Shown: positions 51,458 through 60,591 of the stretch, in pieces
Layout: each line of letters opens with the position of its first letter
Numbering within the stretch: position 1 is the stretch's first letter
NCBI RefSeq assembly: GCF_001553565.1
Contig: NZ_CP014228.1
Span: 1,364,001-1,428,000, forward strand
DNA: 64,000 bases
Reading direction: 5' to 3'
From: Actinomyces radicidentis
GTDB lineage: Bacteria; Actinomycetota; Actinomycetes; Actinomycetales; Actinomycetaceae
Translations under genes and position numbers: made by a program
Notes under the pieces: generated by a model
Databases searched by the model: none
What the model was told of the DNA's origin: nothing
What the model saw: only the letters and a program-made list of their open reading frames with translations

Positions 51458-52738
51458 TCAGGCGGCGTCGATGCTGCGGTGCGGCTTGGCGCGCTGGATG
51501 ACTCGCAGGCCCCCGAGCAGCCCGACGACGCTGAGCCAGCCGCAGGCCGCGACGAGCAGGTAGCCGCCGTGCGAGCCGCCGGCGTCGACGGCGTGACCGG
51601 CGAGGACCGAGCCGAGCGAGACGCCGACGTTCATCGAGGTCGACAGCCACGCGAGCCCCTCGGTGAGCTGGCTCGGCGCGACGACCGCCTGGACGATGTT
51701 GTTGCCGGTCGTGACCGTCGGCGCGATCGACATGCCCGTGAGGACCATGAGGACCGACAGGACGACGAGGTTCGGCGCGAACATGAAGGTCGAGGCGCCG
51801 ACGGCGAGGACGACCGTGCCCAGGGCGATCTGCTTCCACATGGGCCAGGACCACGTGCGCGAGCCGTAGACGAGCGCCGCCGTGAGCGAGCCGACTCCCC
51901 AGGCCGCCAGGATGACGCCGGAGGCCGACTTCCGCCCGGCCTCGGTGGCGAAGGCGACGACGGCGACGTCGTTCGCGCCGAACATGGCCCCGGAGGCCAG
52001 GAAGATGGCGATGACGGCGATGACGGCGCCGTTGCGCACCACCGGCGTCAGGGGCGCGGCGGCCAGGGCGATGAGGTCGCCCTCGCGGCCCGGCGCACCC
52101 TCGGCGAGGCGCTTGCGGCGCCGGCTCGGCCGCGGGTGGGGCGCGGGCTCGGTGGAGCGCTGCGCGAGGAACCACAGGGACCCGACGGTCTGCAGGGTGA
52201 TGGCGGCGATCCAGCCGCTCGTCACGGGCAGGGCCGGGGTCGTGCACAGGGCGGTGGTGAGGACCGGGCCGATGATGAAGGCGACCTCGTCGAAGGCGGC
52301 CTCGAGGGAGAAGGCCGTGTGGATCTCCTCCGGCTTGGACAGGACGATCGTCCAGCGAGAGCGGACGAGCGAGCCCATGGAGCCGGCGAGCCCTCCGCCC
52401 AGGGCCGTGAGGACGATGAGGAGCCACAGGGGCGCGTGCTGCGTCGTCGCGATGACGAGTGCGACCTCCGCGGCGATGGACCCGAGGACCGCGGGCAGCA
52501 TGACGCGGGACTGGCCGTGGACGTCGACGAGGCGGGCGAGGACCGGGGCGCCGACCGCGGCGGCGACGATGTTGGCGGCGGAGACGGTGCCGGCCGCGGA
52601 GTAGTTCCCGTACAGGCCCTGGATGGCGAGGATCGTCGAGATGCCGAACATGGACATCGGGAAGCGCGCGATGAGCCCGGCGATCGAGAAGCTCGCCGCG
52701 CCGGGCTTGGACAGGATGCGTCCGTAGGTCGAGGCCAT
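51458..52738 (-). CDS. MFS permease
   Basis: A 426-residue protein with 12 predicted helices. SIAGLIARFPMSMFGISTIL starts helix 1, LARLVDVHGQSRVMLPAV is the loop 2-3 signature of the major facilitator superfamily, and the central loop (about 205-235) is basic (RPSRRRKRLAEG). FDEVAFIIGPVLTTAL in helix 5 is like drug-efflux relatives. The substrate is unknown; such actinobacterial proteins are usually annotated as exporters. ATG 52738 was chosen just before helix 1; AAGGA lies 13-17 bases upstream, so spacing is poor. Confidence 0.8.
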   Translation of the reverse strand: MASTYGRILSKPGAASFSIAGLIARFPMSMFGISTILAIQGLYGNYSAAGTVSAANIVAAAVGAPVLARLVDVHGQSRVMLPAVLGSIAAEVALVIATTQHAPLWLLIVLTALGGGLAGSMGSLVRSRWTIVLSKPEEIHTAFSLEAAFDEVAFIIGPVLTTALCTTPALPVTSGWIAAITLQTVGSLWFLAQRSTEPAPHPRPSRRRKRLAEGAPGREGDLIALAAAPLTPVVRNGAVIAVIAIFLASGAMFGANDVAVVAFATEAGRKSASGVILAAWGVGSLTAALVYGSRTWSWPMWKQIALGTVVLAVGASTFMFAPNLVVLSVLMVLTGMSIAPTVTTGNNIVQAVVAPSQLTEGLAWLSTSMNVGVSLGSVLAGHAVDAGGSHGGYLLVAACGWLSVVGLLGGLRVIQRAKPHRSIDAA

Positions 52739-52782
52739 CGGGTGGTCCGGGTCCTTACTGGAGTCTGGTCTGGGAGTGGTCT

Positions 52783-52817
52783 CCGGCGCCGCGACCGGGG
52801 TGCGGTCGCGGCGCCGG
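52783..52817 (-). terminator. Terminator of the LRV-domain protein gene
   Basis: A perfect 14-bp inverted repeat (52783-52796 with 52804-52817, seven-base loop) lies downstream of the reverse-strand gene ending at 52882 and upstream of the MFS gene. Confidence 0.7.
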
Positions 52818-52881
52818 GCCGTGGGATGCGTGGTGGGGTGCTGGTGGCTGCGCGGGGCCGGGAGCCCCGCGCCGGGCCGCC

Positions 52882-54015
52882 TCAGCGGCTGGTGGCGCTG
52901 GCCTCGGTGCGCGAGAGCGTGAAGCCCTTGCCGGAGACCTGGCTCCAGCACTCGATGCCGGACTCCGAGGAGGTGCAGGCGAAGGAGCCGTTCTTGGCGC
53001 TCGCCCCGTAGCTGAGGGTCGCGCCGGAGGTCGAGTACCCGCTGTCGCAGTTCCCGGAGGCCCCGGAGTCCTTCCCGACGGAGACGGTGAAGGGCTTGTC
53101 CGCGCTGTCGTCGCAGGAGCCGTCGGTCGGGACGAAGGAGTGCTCGTCGATGGAGCAGGACACGGAGTCCTGGCCGAGGTTGCAGGTGATGTTGCCGCTG
53201 GGGGCGGTGAAGGAGCTCATCGTGTCGGCGTCGTTGGGCGCCGGGTACTTGATGGCGTCGCTCGCGGTGGCCGACGGCGTCGGGCTGGCGGACTCGGGCG
53301 CCGAGCTGCTCGCCTCCGCCATCGGCACGGAGGCCGCCGGGCCGGCCTGCGTGGAGACGGTGCCGTGCGTCGCAGACGAGGCGGGCTCGGAGCCGCCGTG
53401 GTTGGAGGACAGGAACCAGACGACGAGCGCGACGACGGCGACGACCGCGATCGCGCCGAGGACCCACAGCCACGTGCTGGAGCGGTGCTCCTCGTCGTGC
53501 TCGGGGGTGCCGACGCCGAAGAGGGTCTCCTCGGAGGCGGGCTGGGCCGGCTGCTGCGCGGTCTGGTACTGGGGCCGGGCCTCCTGCTGGTACTGCGGCT
53601 GGGGCTGCTGGGCGTACTGCTGCTGGTACGAGGGCTGCGCCGGCTGCTGGTACTGCGTCTGCTGGTACTGGGGCTGCACCGCCGCGCCGGCGGCGGGCAT
53701 GGCGGCGGTGGCCGCGGGGTCGACCGGCGGGAGCCCGCCGGGGAAGGCCTGGGTCGCCTGCGGGTCGCGGCCGCGCAGGCGGTGCGCCGTCTCCATGGCG
53801 GCGTCGGTGCCGCTCTCGGTCCGCGAGGCCAGGACGGCGTTGACGTCGGCGTCGCCGAGTGAGCCGAGCCAGTCGAGCAGCGCCGGGTACGTGCGCGGGT
53901 TCGCGGCGATGAACGGGCGCAGGCCCGGGTAGTTCTGAGCGAGCTCGTGCAGGGTCGACAGCTCGGCGTTCGGGTCCGTCGCGCGTGCGACGAGCTCATC
54001 CTGGGCCTGAGACAT
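52882..54015 (-). CDS. LRV-domain membrane protein with exported Cys-rich C-terminus
   Basis: A 377-residue single-pass protein. The N-terminal domain (about 1-70), ELVARATDPNAELSTLHELA then NPRTYPALLDWLGSLGD, is the leucine-rich-repeat-variant type seen in actinobacteria. A Gln/Pro/Tyr-rich stretch (about 105-170) leads to one membrane helix (about 185-208). A Ser/Pro/Ala linker precedes an exported domain with six cysteines (for example ITCNLGQDSVSCSIDEHSF), probably disulfide-bonded. ATG 54015 has GAAGGA five bases upstream. It is divergent from the PP2C gene. The cytoplasmic LRV plus extracellular domain suggests a sensor or scaffold; the role is unknown. Confidence 0.75.
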   Translation of the reverse strand: MSQAQDELVARATDPNAELSTLHELAQNYPGLRPFIAANPRTYPALLDWLGSLGDADVNAVLASRTESGTDAAMETAHRLRGRDPQATQAFPGGLPPVDPAATAAMPAAGAAVQPQYQQTQYQQPAQPSYQQQYAQQPQPQYQQEARPQYQTAQQPAQPASEETLFGVGTPEHDEEHRSSTWLWVLGAIAVVAVVALVVWFLSSNHGGSEPASSATHGTVSTQAGPAASVPMAEASSSAPESASPTPSATASDAIKYPAPNDADTMSSFTAPSGNITCNLGQDSVSCSIDEHSFVPTDGSCDDSADKPFTVSVGKDSGASGNCDSGYSTSGATLSYGASAKNGSFACTSSESGIECWSQVSGKGFTLSRTEASATSR

Positions 54016-54259
54016 GGACGTCCTTCGGGGTCTGCGAGGCGCGCACGGCGTCAGGGGCGCGGCCCTCCGAGGCCCTGGCCGCGGTACGGGGTGCGCCCCG
54101 CCGAGCGCTGTCCTCGACGGGTACCGGTCCCCATGAGGGTACCCGAGGGGTGGCGCCGCCGACCCCGGCCGGTATCTTGGGGATCGCTGAGCGACGGCGG
54201 GGCCGCGTCGTCGCCGCCCGCACCCGCGACCCGCCGCCGGCCCGAGAGGAGGAGGCCCC

Positions 54260-55114
54260 ATGACGGAGACTGCGTCCGACCCGTCGACCGGCGCGACCGC
54301 GGGCGCGGCCGCTCCCGCCCCGGCCGCCCTCGAGCGCGCGGGTCTCGCCCCCGTCGCCGGGGCCGCGACCGACGTCGGCCGCCTCCGCCCCGTCAACGAG
54401 GACGGCTACCTCGCCCTGGCCCCCGCCTTCCTCGTCGTCGACGGGATGGGCGGGCACGTCTCGGGCCGGGCCGCCACCCGCGCCGCCCTCGGCGAGCTGC
54501 GCGCCCTGGCCGGGACCGCCGTCACCAGCGAGGCGCAGGTCGTCGACGCCGTGACCGCCGCCGCCCGCGCCGTCGACGCGATCCCCTCCGAGGCCCTCAA
54601 CCCGCCCGGCTGCACCGTCGCCGGCGTCGTCCTGGCCGAGCTCGACGGCGAGCCCGCCTGGATCGTCCTCAACATCGGCGACTCCCGCGCCTACCTCCTG
54701 CGCGACGACGTCCTGCGCCAGGTCACGGTCGACCACTCCCAGGTCCAGGAGCTCATCGACGCCGGCCGCCTCACCGAGGCCGAGGGGCGCCTCAGCCCCC
54801 GTCGCCACGTCATCACCCGCGCCCTGGGCGGCGGCACCGACGACTCCGGCGTCCCCGCGCTCCACCGCCTCGACGCCCGCCCCGGCGACCGCTTCCTCGT
54901 CTGCTCCGACGGCGTCTCCGACGAGCTCGACGACGAGGCCCTCGCCACCGTCCTGGGCGCGGGCCTCGGCGCCCAGCGCACCGCCGAGCTCGTCGTGGCC
55001 GCTGCGCTCGAGGCCGGCGGTCACGACAACACGACCGCCCTCGTCGTCGACGGCGCCCCCTCTCGGCCGGTCGTCCGCGCGAGCGACCCGCACGCCGAGG
55101 AGCCCCGGGCGTGA
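54260..55114 (+). CDS. PP2C-family serine/threonine phosphatase
   Basis: A 284-residue soluble phosphatase. Metal-binding motifs occur in order: GRLRPVNEDGYLAL, FLVVDGMGGHVSGRAA, VLNIGDSRAYLLRDDVL, LVCSDGVSDELDDEAL and GGHDNTTALVV. These define the PP2C (PPM) family, which removes phosphate from Ser/Thr residues with two Mn2+/Mg2+ ions. All key Asp residues are present. ATG 54260 follows GAGAGGAGGAGG. Its stop overlaps the next gene start as GTGA, so it is coupled to the FHA protein, a typical phosphothreonine-reading partner. No Ser/Thr kinase is in view. Confidence 0.93.
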   Translation: MTETASDPSTGATAGAAAPAPAALERAGLAPVAGAATDVGRLRPVNEDGYLALAPAFLVVDGMGGHVSGRAATRAALGELRALAGTAVTSEAQVVDAVTAAARAVDAIPSEALNPPGCTVAGVVLAELDGEPAWIVLNIGDSRAYLLRDDVLRQVTVDHSQVQELIDAGRLTEAEGRLSPRRHVITRALGGGTDDSGVPALHRLDARPGDRFLVCSDGVSDELDDEALATVLGAGLGAQRTAELVVAAALEAGGHDNTTALVVDGAPSRPVVRASDPHAEEPRA

Positions 55115-56151
55115 GCGCGCGCGAGGTCGTCGGACGGCTCGGCACGGCCCTCCTCACGGAGGAGGCCACCGAGGACGACGCCGCGCGCGTCCTCGTCGCC
55201 CTCGGCGGCCCCGTCCCCGGGCCGGCGGACCCGTCGGCGACCCCGGACGCCGCGACTCCGGACGCCACGGGCCCGGACGCCGCAGCGGCCGGGGGAGTCC
55301 CGGCCGCCGGGGCCCCCGCCGTGACGCTCGGCGCGGGCTCCACGGACCTCGCCCCCACCGGCGTCTGGGTCGACCCCGACGAGCTCGCCCGCGCCGCCTC
55401 CCCAGCCGGTGTCACCGGTGAGCGCGAGGAGGGCGAGGGCCGCTCCGCGCCCGCGCCCGCGCCGGCCGCCGCCACCGCCGACGAGACGGACCTCGAGCTC
55501 ACCGAGGCCGCCGCCGAGGCCGCCGTCCTGCACGCCGAGGCCAGGCGCTACCCCGAGCCCGAGCCCGGCTCCGGCCGACGGCGCCGCCGCCCCGGAGCCG
55601 ACCCGCTCCTGCCGCGCACCGGCGCCACCGCCACCGCCTCCTCCTCCGCCTCGGCCGCCTCCGCGGCCACCGGCGGCTACGGGACCTCCGGCGGCCCCCG
55701 CGCCACCGCCGTCCCGCGGGACCCCGAGGAGCTCGCGGCCCGCCTCGTCGGCGCCACCGAGACCGTCGAGGGGACGGTCCAGCAGCCCGCCGCCCGCCCC
55801 GTCGTCGCCGTCCTCCTCGTGTCCACCGGGGAGACCATCGAGGTCCGCGGCGACGTCGTCGTCGGACGGGCCCCGCAGCCCCTCCCGGGGATCCCGCCGC
55901 AGCGCACCGCCGCCACCCGCCTCGTGGCCGTGCCGAGTCCCACCCACATGGTCTCCCGCTCCCACCTGGCCCTCACGACCACCGGAGCGAACGTCCTCGC
56001 CCAGGACCTCGGCTCCTCCAACGGCACGGTCCTCGTCCGCGACGGCATCTCGCCGGTGCTGCTCGCCACCGCCCTGCCGACGCCGCTCCTCGTGGGAGAC
56101 TTGCTGGACGTGGGTGACGGCGTGACGCTGCGCGTCGCCCCACCGCGCTAG
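55111..56151 (+). CDS. FHA-domain protein
   Basis: A 346-residue protein. The N-terminal two-thirds are Ala/Pro/Asp-rich and probably disordered, with basic patches (GSGRRRRRPGADPLLPRTG). A C-terminal FHA domain (about 240-346) contains VRGDVVVGRAP, the phospho-peptide loop MVSRSHLALT and QDLGSSNGTVLVRDG, with the conserved Arg, Ser, His and Asn. FHA domains bind phosphothreonine. GTG 55111 overlaps the phosphatase stop by four bases. It would act as a phosphorylation-dependent adaptor in the same pathway. Confidence 0.88.
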   Translation: MSAREVVGRLGTALLTEEATEDDAARVLVALGGPVPGPADPSATPDAATPDATGPDAAAAGGVPAAGAPAVTLGAGSTDLAPTGVWVDPDELARAASPAGVTGEREEGEGRSAPAPAPAAATADETDLELTEAAAEAAVLHAEARRYPEPEPGSGRRRRRPGADPLLPRTGATATASSSASAASAATGGYGTSGGPRATAVPRDPEELAARLVGATETVEGTVQQPAARPVVAVLLVSTGETIEVRGDVVVGRAPQPLPGIPPQRTAATRLVAVPSPTHMVSRSHLALTTTGANVLAQDLGSSNGTVLVRDGISPVLLATALPTPLLVGDLLDVGDGVTLRVAPPR

Positions 56152-56239
56152 CCCCGTCCCGCCCGGCGCCCGGCGCGCCCGCCGGAACCGACCGGCCCAG
56201 CACCGCAGACCGTCCGAGACACGACCCGAGGGAGACGCG

Positions 56240-57061
56240 ATGAGCGACCTGACCTGGACCGACCTGCCCGAGGTGGACCCCGCCGAGCCCGATCAGCTGG
56301 TCCTCGACTTCTCCGGCGAGGTCCACCGCGTCCCCGCCGACGAGACCTTCGTCATCGGCCGCGGCGGCGACCTCGACATCGACGACAACCCCTACCTCCA
56401 CCGCCGCTTCCTCGTCCTCAGCCACGACGCCGACCTGTGGTGGATCACGAACGAGGGCTCCCGCCTGTCCGCGGTGCTCACCGACGGCGACGGGCTCGTC
56501 CAGTCCCGCCTCGCCCCCGGCGCCCGTATGCCGCTCGTCTTCCCGCGCGTCATCCTCACCTTCTCCGCCGGCCCCACCACCTACGAGATCGACCTCATCA
56601 CCGCCGGCGAGGACCGCTTCACCGGCATCGAGGGCGCCCGCGAGTCCACCGGCCGCACCACCATCGGCGTCACCCCGATGACTCGGTCCCAGCTCCTCCT
56701 CGTCCTCGCCCTGTGCGAGCCCGTCCTCAAGCGCGCCGGCACCGGCGCCGCCGAGATCCCCTCCTCCGCCTCCGCCGCCGCCCGCCTGGGCTGGCCGCTC
56801 ACCAAGTTCAACCGCAAGCTCGACAACGTCTGCGAGAAGCTCGACCGCGTCGGCGTGCGCGGCCTGCGCGGCGGGCGCGCCGAGGGCGCCGCCTCCAACC
56901 GCCGCACCGCCCTCGTCGAGCACGCCGTCTCCACCCTCATGGTGACCGCCGAGGACCTGCCCATGCTCGACGAGGAGTACGCCGCCAACCAGGCCGCGAA
57001 GCAGGAGTCGACCGTCCCCGTCGACGGCGCAACCGGCGAGATGCCGGCCGTCGAGGCGTGA
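56240..57061 (+). CDS. FHA-like protein with C-terminal helical DNA-binding-like domain
   Basis: A 273-residue protein. Residues 25-115 form a divergent FHA-like domain: ETFVIGRGGDLDIDDNPYL, HRRFLVLSHDADLWWITNEG and RVILTFSAGPTTYEI, where HRRF replaces the usual SRxH. Residues 145-235 look like a winged-helix module (MTRSQLLLVLALCEPVLKRA and LGWPLTKFNRKLDNVCEKLD), similar to response-regulator-type output domains. ATG 56240 has GAGGGAGA upstream. It may connect phospho-signalling to DNA or to another partner; no direct evidence. It overlaps the next gene as GTGA. Confidence 0.75.
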   Translation: MSDLTWTDLPEVDPAEPDQLVLDFSGEVHRVPADETFVIGRGGDLDIDDNPYLHRRFLVLSHDADLWWITNEGSRLSAVLTDGDGLVQSRLAPGARMPLVFPRVILTFSAGPTTYEIDLITAGEDRFTGIEGARESTGRTTIGVTPMTRSQLLLVLALCEPVLKRAGTGAAEIPSSASAAARLGWPLTKFNRKLDNVCEKLDRVGVRGLRGGRAEGAASNRRTALVEHAVSTLMVTAEDLPMLDEEYAANQAAKQESTVPVDGATGEMPAVEA

Positions 57062-57927
57062 GCGCCGCAGACCGCTCCGCGCGCCGGGGCGCCGTCGCGC
57101 GACCGGGGCGGAGGGCCGGCCGCCGGGTCGCGGGGACGCCGAGACGGCGGGGCCGCCCGATGCGGCGAGGCCGCCGGGCGCTGTCCCTCCTCCTCGTCCT
57201 CGTGCTCCTCGCCGCGGCCTGCGTCGTCGGCGAGCTCTACGCGCGCTCGCGGGTGGCCGCGACGGTCCGCGACGCCGTGCCCGGTCTCAGCGCCGACGCC
57301 TCCGTCACGACGCAGGGGCTCGTCCTGCCGCAGCTGCTCGGCGGCGAGCTGGACTCCCTCGACGTCGACGCCTCCTCCCTCGAGCTCGACTCGAGCACCA
57401 CGGGCGGCTCCTCCGCGAGCGACGGGACCGGAGCCGTCACCACCCTCGAGCTCTCCGACGTCGACGCCTCCCTCACCGGCCTCGGCGTCCGCGCGCCCCA
57501 CCGGGCGGGCGCGCTCGCCGCGACCGGCACCGTCTCCTGGGACTCCCTCGCAGCCCTCGTCGCCGCCCAGGTCCCCGACCTGCCCGCCCTCAGCCTCGCC
57601 CGCGCCGGCAGCACCGACGACCTCACCGCCTCGGCCACGGTCCTCGGCGTCGACGTCGCCCTCACCCTCGCCCCCTCCGCCAGCGACGCCGGCGGGATCG
57701 ACCTCGAGGTCACCGGCGCGAGCCTCGCCGGGCAGGAGGTGGACCTCGTCGGCGAGGTCGGCGGACGGACCCTCGCCTCCTGGCTCGGCCTGTCCTCGAC
57801 GACCATCTCCGTGCCCGCCGACGCCCTCCCGGACGGCCTCACCGTCTCCCGGGCCGCCGTCGCCGATGACGGGCTGCGGCTCACCCTCGCCGCGCAGGAC
57901 CTCGCCCTCGACTCCCTCGGCTCCTGA
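57058..57927 (+). CDS. DUF2993 (LmeA-like) exported protein
   Basis: A 289-residue protein. An Arg-rich N-terminus precedes a signal anchor (LSLLLVLVLLAAACVVGELY). The exported beta-rich domain begins ARSRVAATVRDAVPGLSADA with SVTTQGLVLPQLLGGELDSL, the lipid-cavity pattern of DUF2993, and ends LTLAAQDLALDSLGS. The mycobacterial member LmeA binds phosphoinositides and affects lipomannan elongation, a link with the GT87-like enzyme encoded nearby; this is inference. GTG 57058 overlaps the previous stop; ATG 57160 would give a 255-residue protein starting just before the anchor and cannot be excluded. Confidence 0.75.
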   Translation: MSAADRSARRGAVARPGRRAGRRVAGTPRRRGRPMRRGRRALSLLLVLVLLAAACVVGELYARSRVAATVRDAVPGLSADASVTTQGLVLPQLLGGELDSLDVDASSLELDSSTTGGSSASDGTGAVTTLELSDVDASLTGLGVRAPHRAGALAATGTVSWDSLAALVAAQVPDLPALSLARAGSTDDLTASATVLGVDVALTLAPSASDAGGIDLEVTGASLAGQEVDLVGEVGGRTLASWLGLSSTTISVPADALPDGLTVSRAAVADDGLRLTLAAQDLALDSLGS

Positions 57928-57934
57928 CTGCGTG

Positions 57935-57964
57935 TCCTGGACAGTAGCGTGGGTTCTGTCAGGA
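57935..57964 (+). terminator. Hairpin at the end of the FHA/LmeA operon
   Basis: TCCTG-G-ACAG (57935-57944) pairs with CTGTCAGGA (57956-57964), a 9-bp stem with one bulged G, eight bases after the stop codon at 57927. It marks the boundary between ordinary core genes and the restriction-modification island. Confidence 0.5.
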
Positions 57965-58020
57965 AGGGCGGCTGTAGAGATTCCGGCTGATGACCGCTGC
58001 TTCCGGGTACGCTCAAGAGC

Positions 58021-60516
58021 ATGAGATCTGGACCACGTGAGGACGACACCTGCCGTGAGCTCGTGCTGCCGGCGCTGGAGTCTTCAGGTTGGGAGATCGA
58101 CCCGGGCAATCCCAAGGCGATGGTCCGCGAGCAGTACTACCTTCGAGCGGCGACCGCCGCGGGTGCTGCTCGCGGAGTGCTCGACGCCAGGAAGGGGTTC
58201 GTCGACTACGTCCTCATGGCGGCGCCGACAGTCCCTGGCGCAGTCGTCGAGGCGAAGCGGGAGTGGGCGAAGCCTGCAGCCGGCCTCGAGCAGGCGGTCG
58301 AGTATGCCAGCAGGCTGGACCTGCCACTGGCCTACTCGACGAACGGCGTCGGCATCGTGGAGCATGATCTCCGCACAGGGACCGTCCGTGAGGTCTCGTC
58401 GTTCCCGGCTCCCGTCGAGGTCTCGCTCGCCTATCGCGAGCACGCGGGTATCGACGACGACGCCCTCGTGTTGCTCGGGCAGTCCTTCAATCGCGAGAAG
58501 CACGGCGCGGACGGGAGCATCCACGAGCCCCGGTGGTACCAGGTCGAGGCCGTGCACCGCGTCCTGCGCGCGGTTGCCCAGGGGCGCACTCGCATCCTCC
58601 TGCTCATGGCGACGGGGACCGGCAAGACCTTCACCGCGATGCAGCTGGTCGCCAAGCTCCGGGCCTACCACGATGCACGCCGAGAGTCGTTCCGAGTCCT
58701 CTACCTGGCCGACCTCGATGCTCTCCTCTCGCAGCCCATCGACAAGCAGTTCCGACCGGCCTTCGGCTCTCAGCCCGTCGCCAGGGTCAAGGGCGGGGCT
58801 CTCACTCTGGCGAAGGACATCTACTTCGCCAGCTACCAGGCGCTGACGACGGGGTCGGAGGACGAGGGGGCGGAGGTCGTCGAGTCCGACGACGTCACTC
58901 GGCTCCACGACTTCGCCCCTGACTTCTTCGACATGGTGATCGTCGACGAGTGCCACCGGGGCTCCGCCGCGGAGACGTCTCGCTGGCGCAGCATCCTCGA
59001 TCGGTTCTCGTCCGCAGTTCAGGTGGGCCTGACGGCGACGCCCGTCCAGGCGGATGACCGCGACTCCTACGAGTACTTCGGGGAGCCGGTCTTCACGTAC
59101 TCGCTCCGCCAGGGGATCGAGGACGGCTACCTCGCCCCGTACTCCGTGAGGAAGGTGCTACTGACCCCCGACGTCGAGGGAGTCGAGGTGGAGGCCGGGG
59201 ACCTGGATGAGGCCGGCCTCGCGATCCCCGAGGGGACATACACCACCCGTGACTTCGAGCGGACCCTGTCCACGCCCGAGCGCACCGCGCTCATGGCGAA
59301 GCACCTCATGGGGGTGCTTGAAAAGGACCTCACCGCGAGGACCGTGGTCTTCTGTCGCAGCATCGATCACGCGCTCGACGTCCAGATAGCCCTGCAGAAC
59401 CTATACGCGGAGCGCGTCGATCCCGGGGCCCGTGACGAGCAGTGGTCCGTCAGGATCGTCGGTGCTGAACGGAACAAGCAGAGTCTTCTCGACCGCTTCT
59501 GCGACCCGACGACGACCAGCCCGGTCGTGGCCACGACGTCGCGACTTCTCTCCACAGGGGTCGACATCGAGGACCTGCGATACGTCGTGCTCTTCCGGCC
59601 CGTCGGCTCAGACATCGAGTTCAAGCAGATCGTGGGGCGCGGGACTCGCCTGTACCCCGACAAGGGGAAGACATCCTTCGAGGTCATCGACTACGTCGGC
59701 GCCTCCGCCCACTTCAACGACCCCGACTTCGACGGCTTCGTTCCCGTCCGCACGGTGGTCGCCGATCCCGAGACCGGAGACGAGACGCCCATCGGCGGCG
59801 GTGATGACACGTCAGGCCCGCGTGTTGCGGAGCCGGACGAGGGCTTCGACGAAGGAGGCTCAGGAGATCTCTCGGGCGTGCCCGAGTACGAGAACGGGCG
59901 CGGGGAGGCTGCAGCAGGTCCTGATGCATCGGCGGGGGAGCAGCCACGGATGCCGGTGCTGCCTGTGCGGGGAGACATGGCGGTCCTCTCGGACGCGCGT
60001 TTTGCCGTCGACACCTCGACGGGGCGCCTGGTCCTCACGGAGATGGAGGCCTACGCCGGCGAGAGAGTCCGCCGGTTGGTCCCTGACATGAAGGTGCTTG
60101 CTCGACGTTGGGCTCGTCGGCAGAGCAGGGACGAGCTGCTCGCCGATCTCCGGGCCCAGCACGTCGACCTCGATGCCGTTCGCGAGCGTTTTCCCGACGG
60201 GACGGATGATCTGGACGTGCTGCTCCAGCTCGCCTGGAACGTCGAGACGCCGACGCGCTCGGAGCGGGTGCGCCGCGTGAGGGAGCAGCGCAGTGAGGAG
60301 CTCCAGGCCATGGCGGAGGGGGCTCGGCGCGTGCTGGAGGGACTCCTGGATCGATACGTCGACTACGGGCTCGATGACATCACCTCGCCTCAGGTGCTGA
60401 CGATGGAGCCGCTGTCACACATCGGATCCGCCGTCGAGATCGCCCGGTCCTTCGGTGGCGCGGAGCAGTGGCACGCCGCGGAGGAACGCCTCGTGGAGTG
60501 GCTCTACTCAGCTTGA
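58021..60516 (+). CDS. hsdR: Type I restriction enzyme R subunit (HsdR)
   Basis: An 831-residue restriction/translocase subunit. The N-terminal nuclease has the PD-(D/E)xK motif D62...E77-A-K79 (FVDYVL...VVEAKREW). The helicase motor has Walker A ATGTGKT (197-203), motif II DECHRG (310-315), motif III GLTATP, then STGVDIEDLRYVVLFRPVGS and the motif VI region QIVGRGTRLYP. A C-terminal helical domain of EcoEI_R_C type follows. It cuts and translocates DNA together with HsdM and HsdS encoded downstream. ATG 58021 has TACGCT seven bases upstream, so it is probably leaderless. Codon use is somewhat less biased than in core genes. Confidence 0.94.
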   Translation: MRSGPREDDTCRELVLPALESSGWEIDPGNPKAMVREQYYLRAATAAGAARGVLDARKGFVDYVLMAAPTVPGAVVEAKREWAKPAAGLEQAVEYASRLDLPLAYSTNGVGIVEHDLRTGTVREVSSFPAPVEVSLAYREHAGIDDDALVLLGQSFNREKHGADGSIHEPRWYQVEAVHRVLRAVAQGRTRILLLMATGTGKTFTAMQLVAKLRAYHDARRESFRVLYLADLDALLSQPIDKQFRPAFGSQPVARVKGGALTLAKDIYFASYQALTTGSEDEGAEVVESDDVTRLHDFAPDFFDMVIVDECHRGSAAETSRWRSILDRFSSAVQVGLTATPVQADDRDSYEYFGEPVFTYSLRQGIEDGYLAPYSVRKVLLTPDVEGVEVEAGDLDEAGLAIPEGTYTTRDFERTLSTPERTALMAKHLMGVLEKDLTARTVVFCRSIDHALDVQIALQNLYAERVDPGARDEQWSVRIVGAERNKQSLLDRFCDPTTTSPVVATTSRLLSTGVDIEDLRYVVLFRPVGSDIEFKQIVGRGTRLYPDKGKTSFEVIDYVGASAHFNDPDFDGFVPVRTVVADPETGDETPIGGGDDTSGPRVAEPDEGFDEGGSGDLSGVPEYENGRGEAAAGPDASAGEQPRMPVLPVRGDMAVLSDARFAVDTSTGRLVLTEMEAYAGERVRRLVPDMKVLARRWARRQSRDELLADLRAQHVDLDAVRERFPDGTDDLDVLLQLAWNVETPTRSERVRRVREQRSEELQAMAEGARRVLEGLLDRYVDYGLDDITSPQVLTMEPLSHIGSAVEIARSFGGAEQWHAAEERLVEWLYSA

Positions 60517-60557
60517 CCTTTAGTTTCATGTGGATGGAAGGTGCACAGAACTCAAGG

Positions 60558-60585
60558 TTAAGATGAGGTGGCCCTCTGGTAGGAT
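60558..60585 (+). promoter_or_regulatory. Candidate leaderless promoter of the abiE pair
   Basis: TAGGAT (60580-60585) ends six bases before ATG 60592. TTAAGA (60558-60563) lies 16 bases upstream as a weak -35. CTCA (60551-60554) and TGAG (60564-60567) form a small inverted repeat across the -35, where an AbiEi repressor could bind. This suggests the toxin-antitoxin pair has a promoter independent of hsdR. Confidence 0.45.
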
Positions 60586-60591
60586 CGCCTC

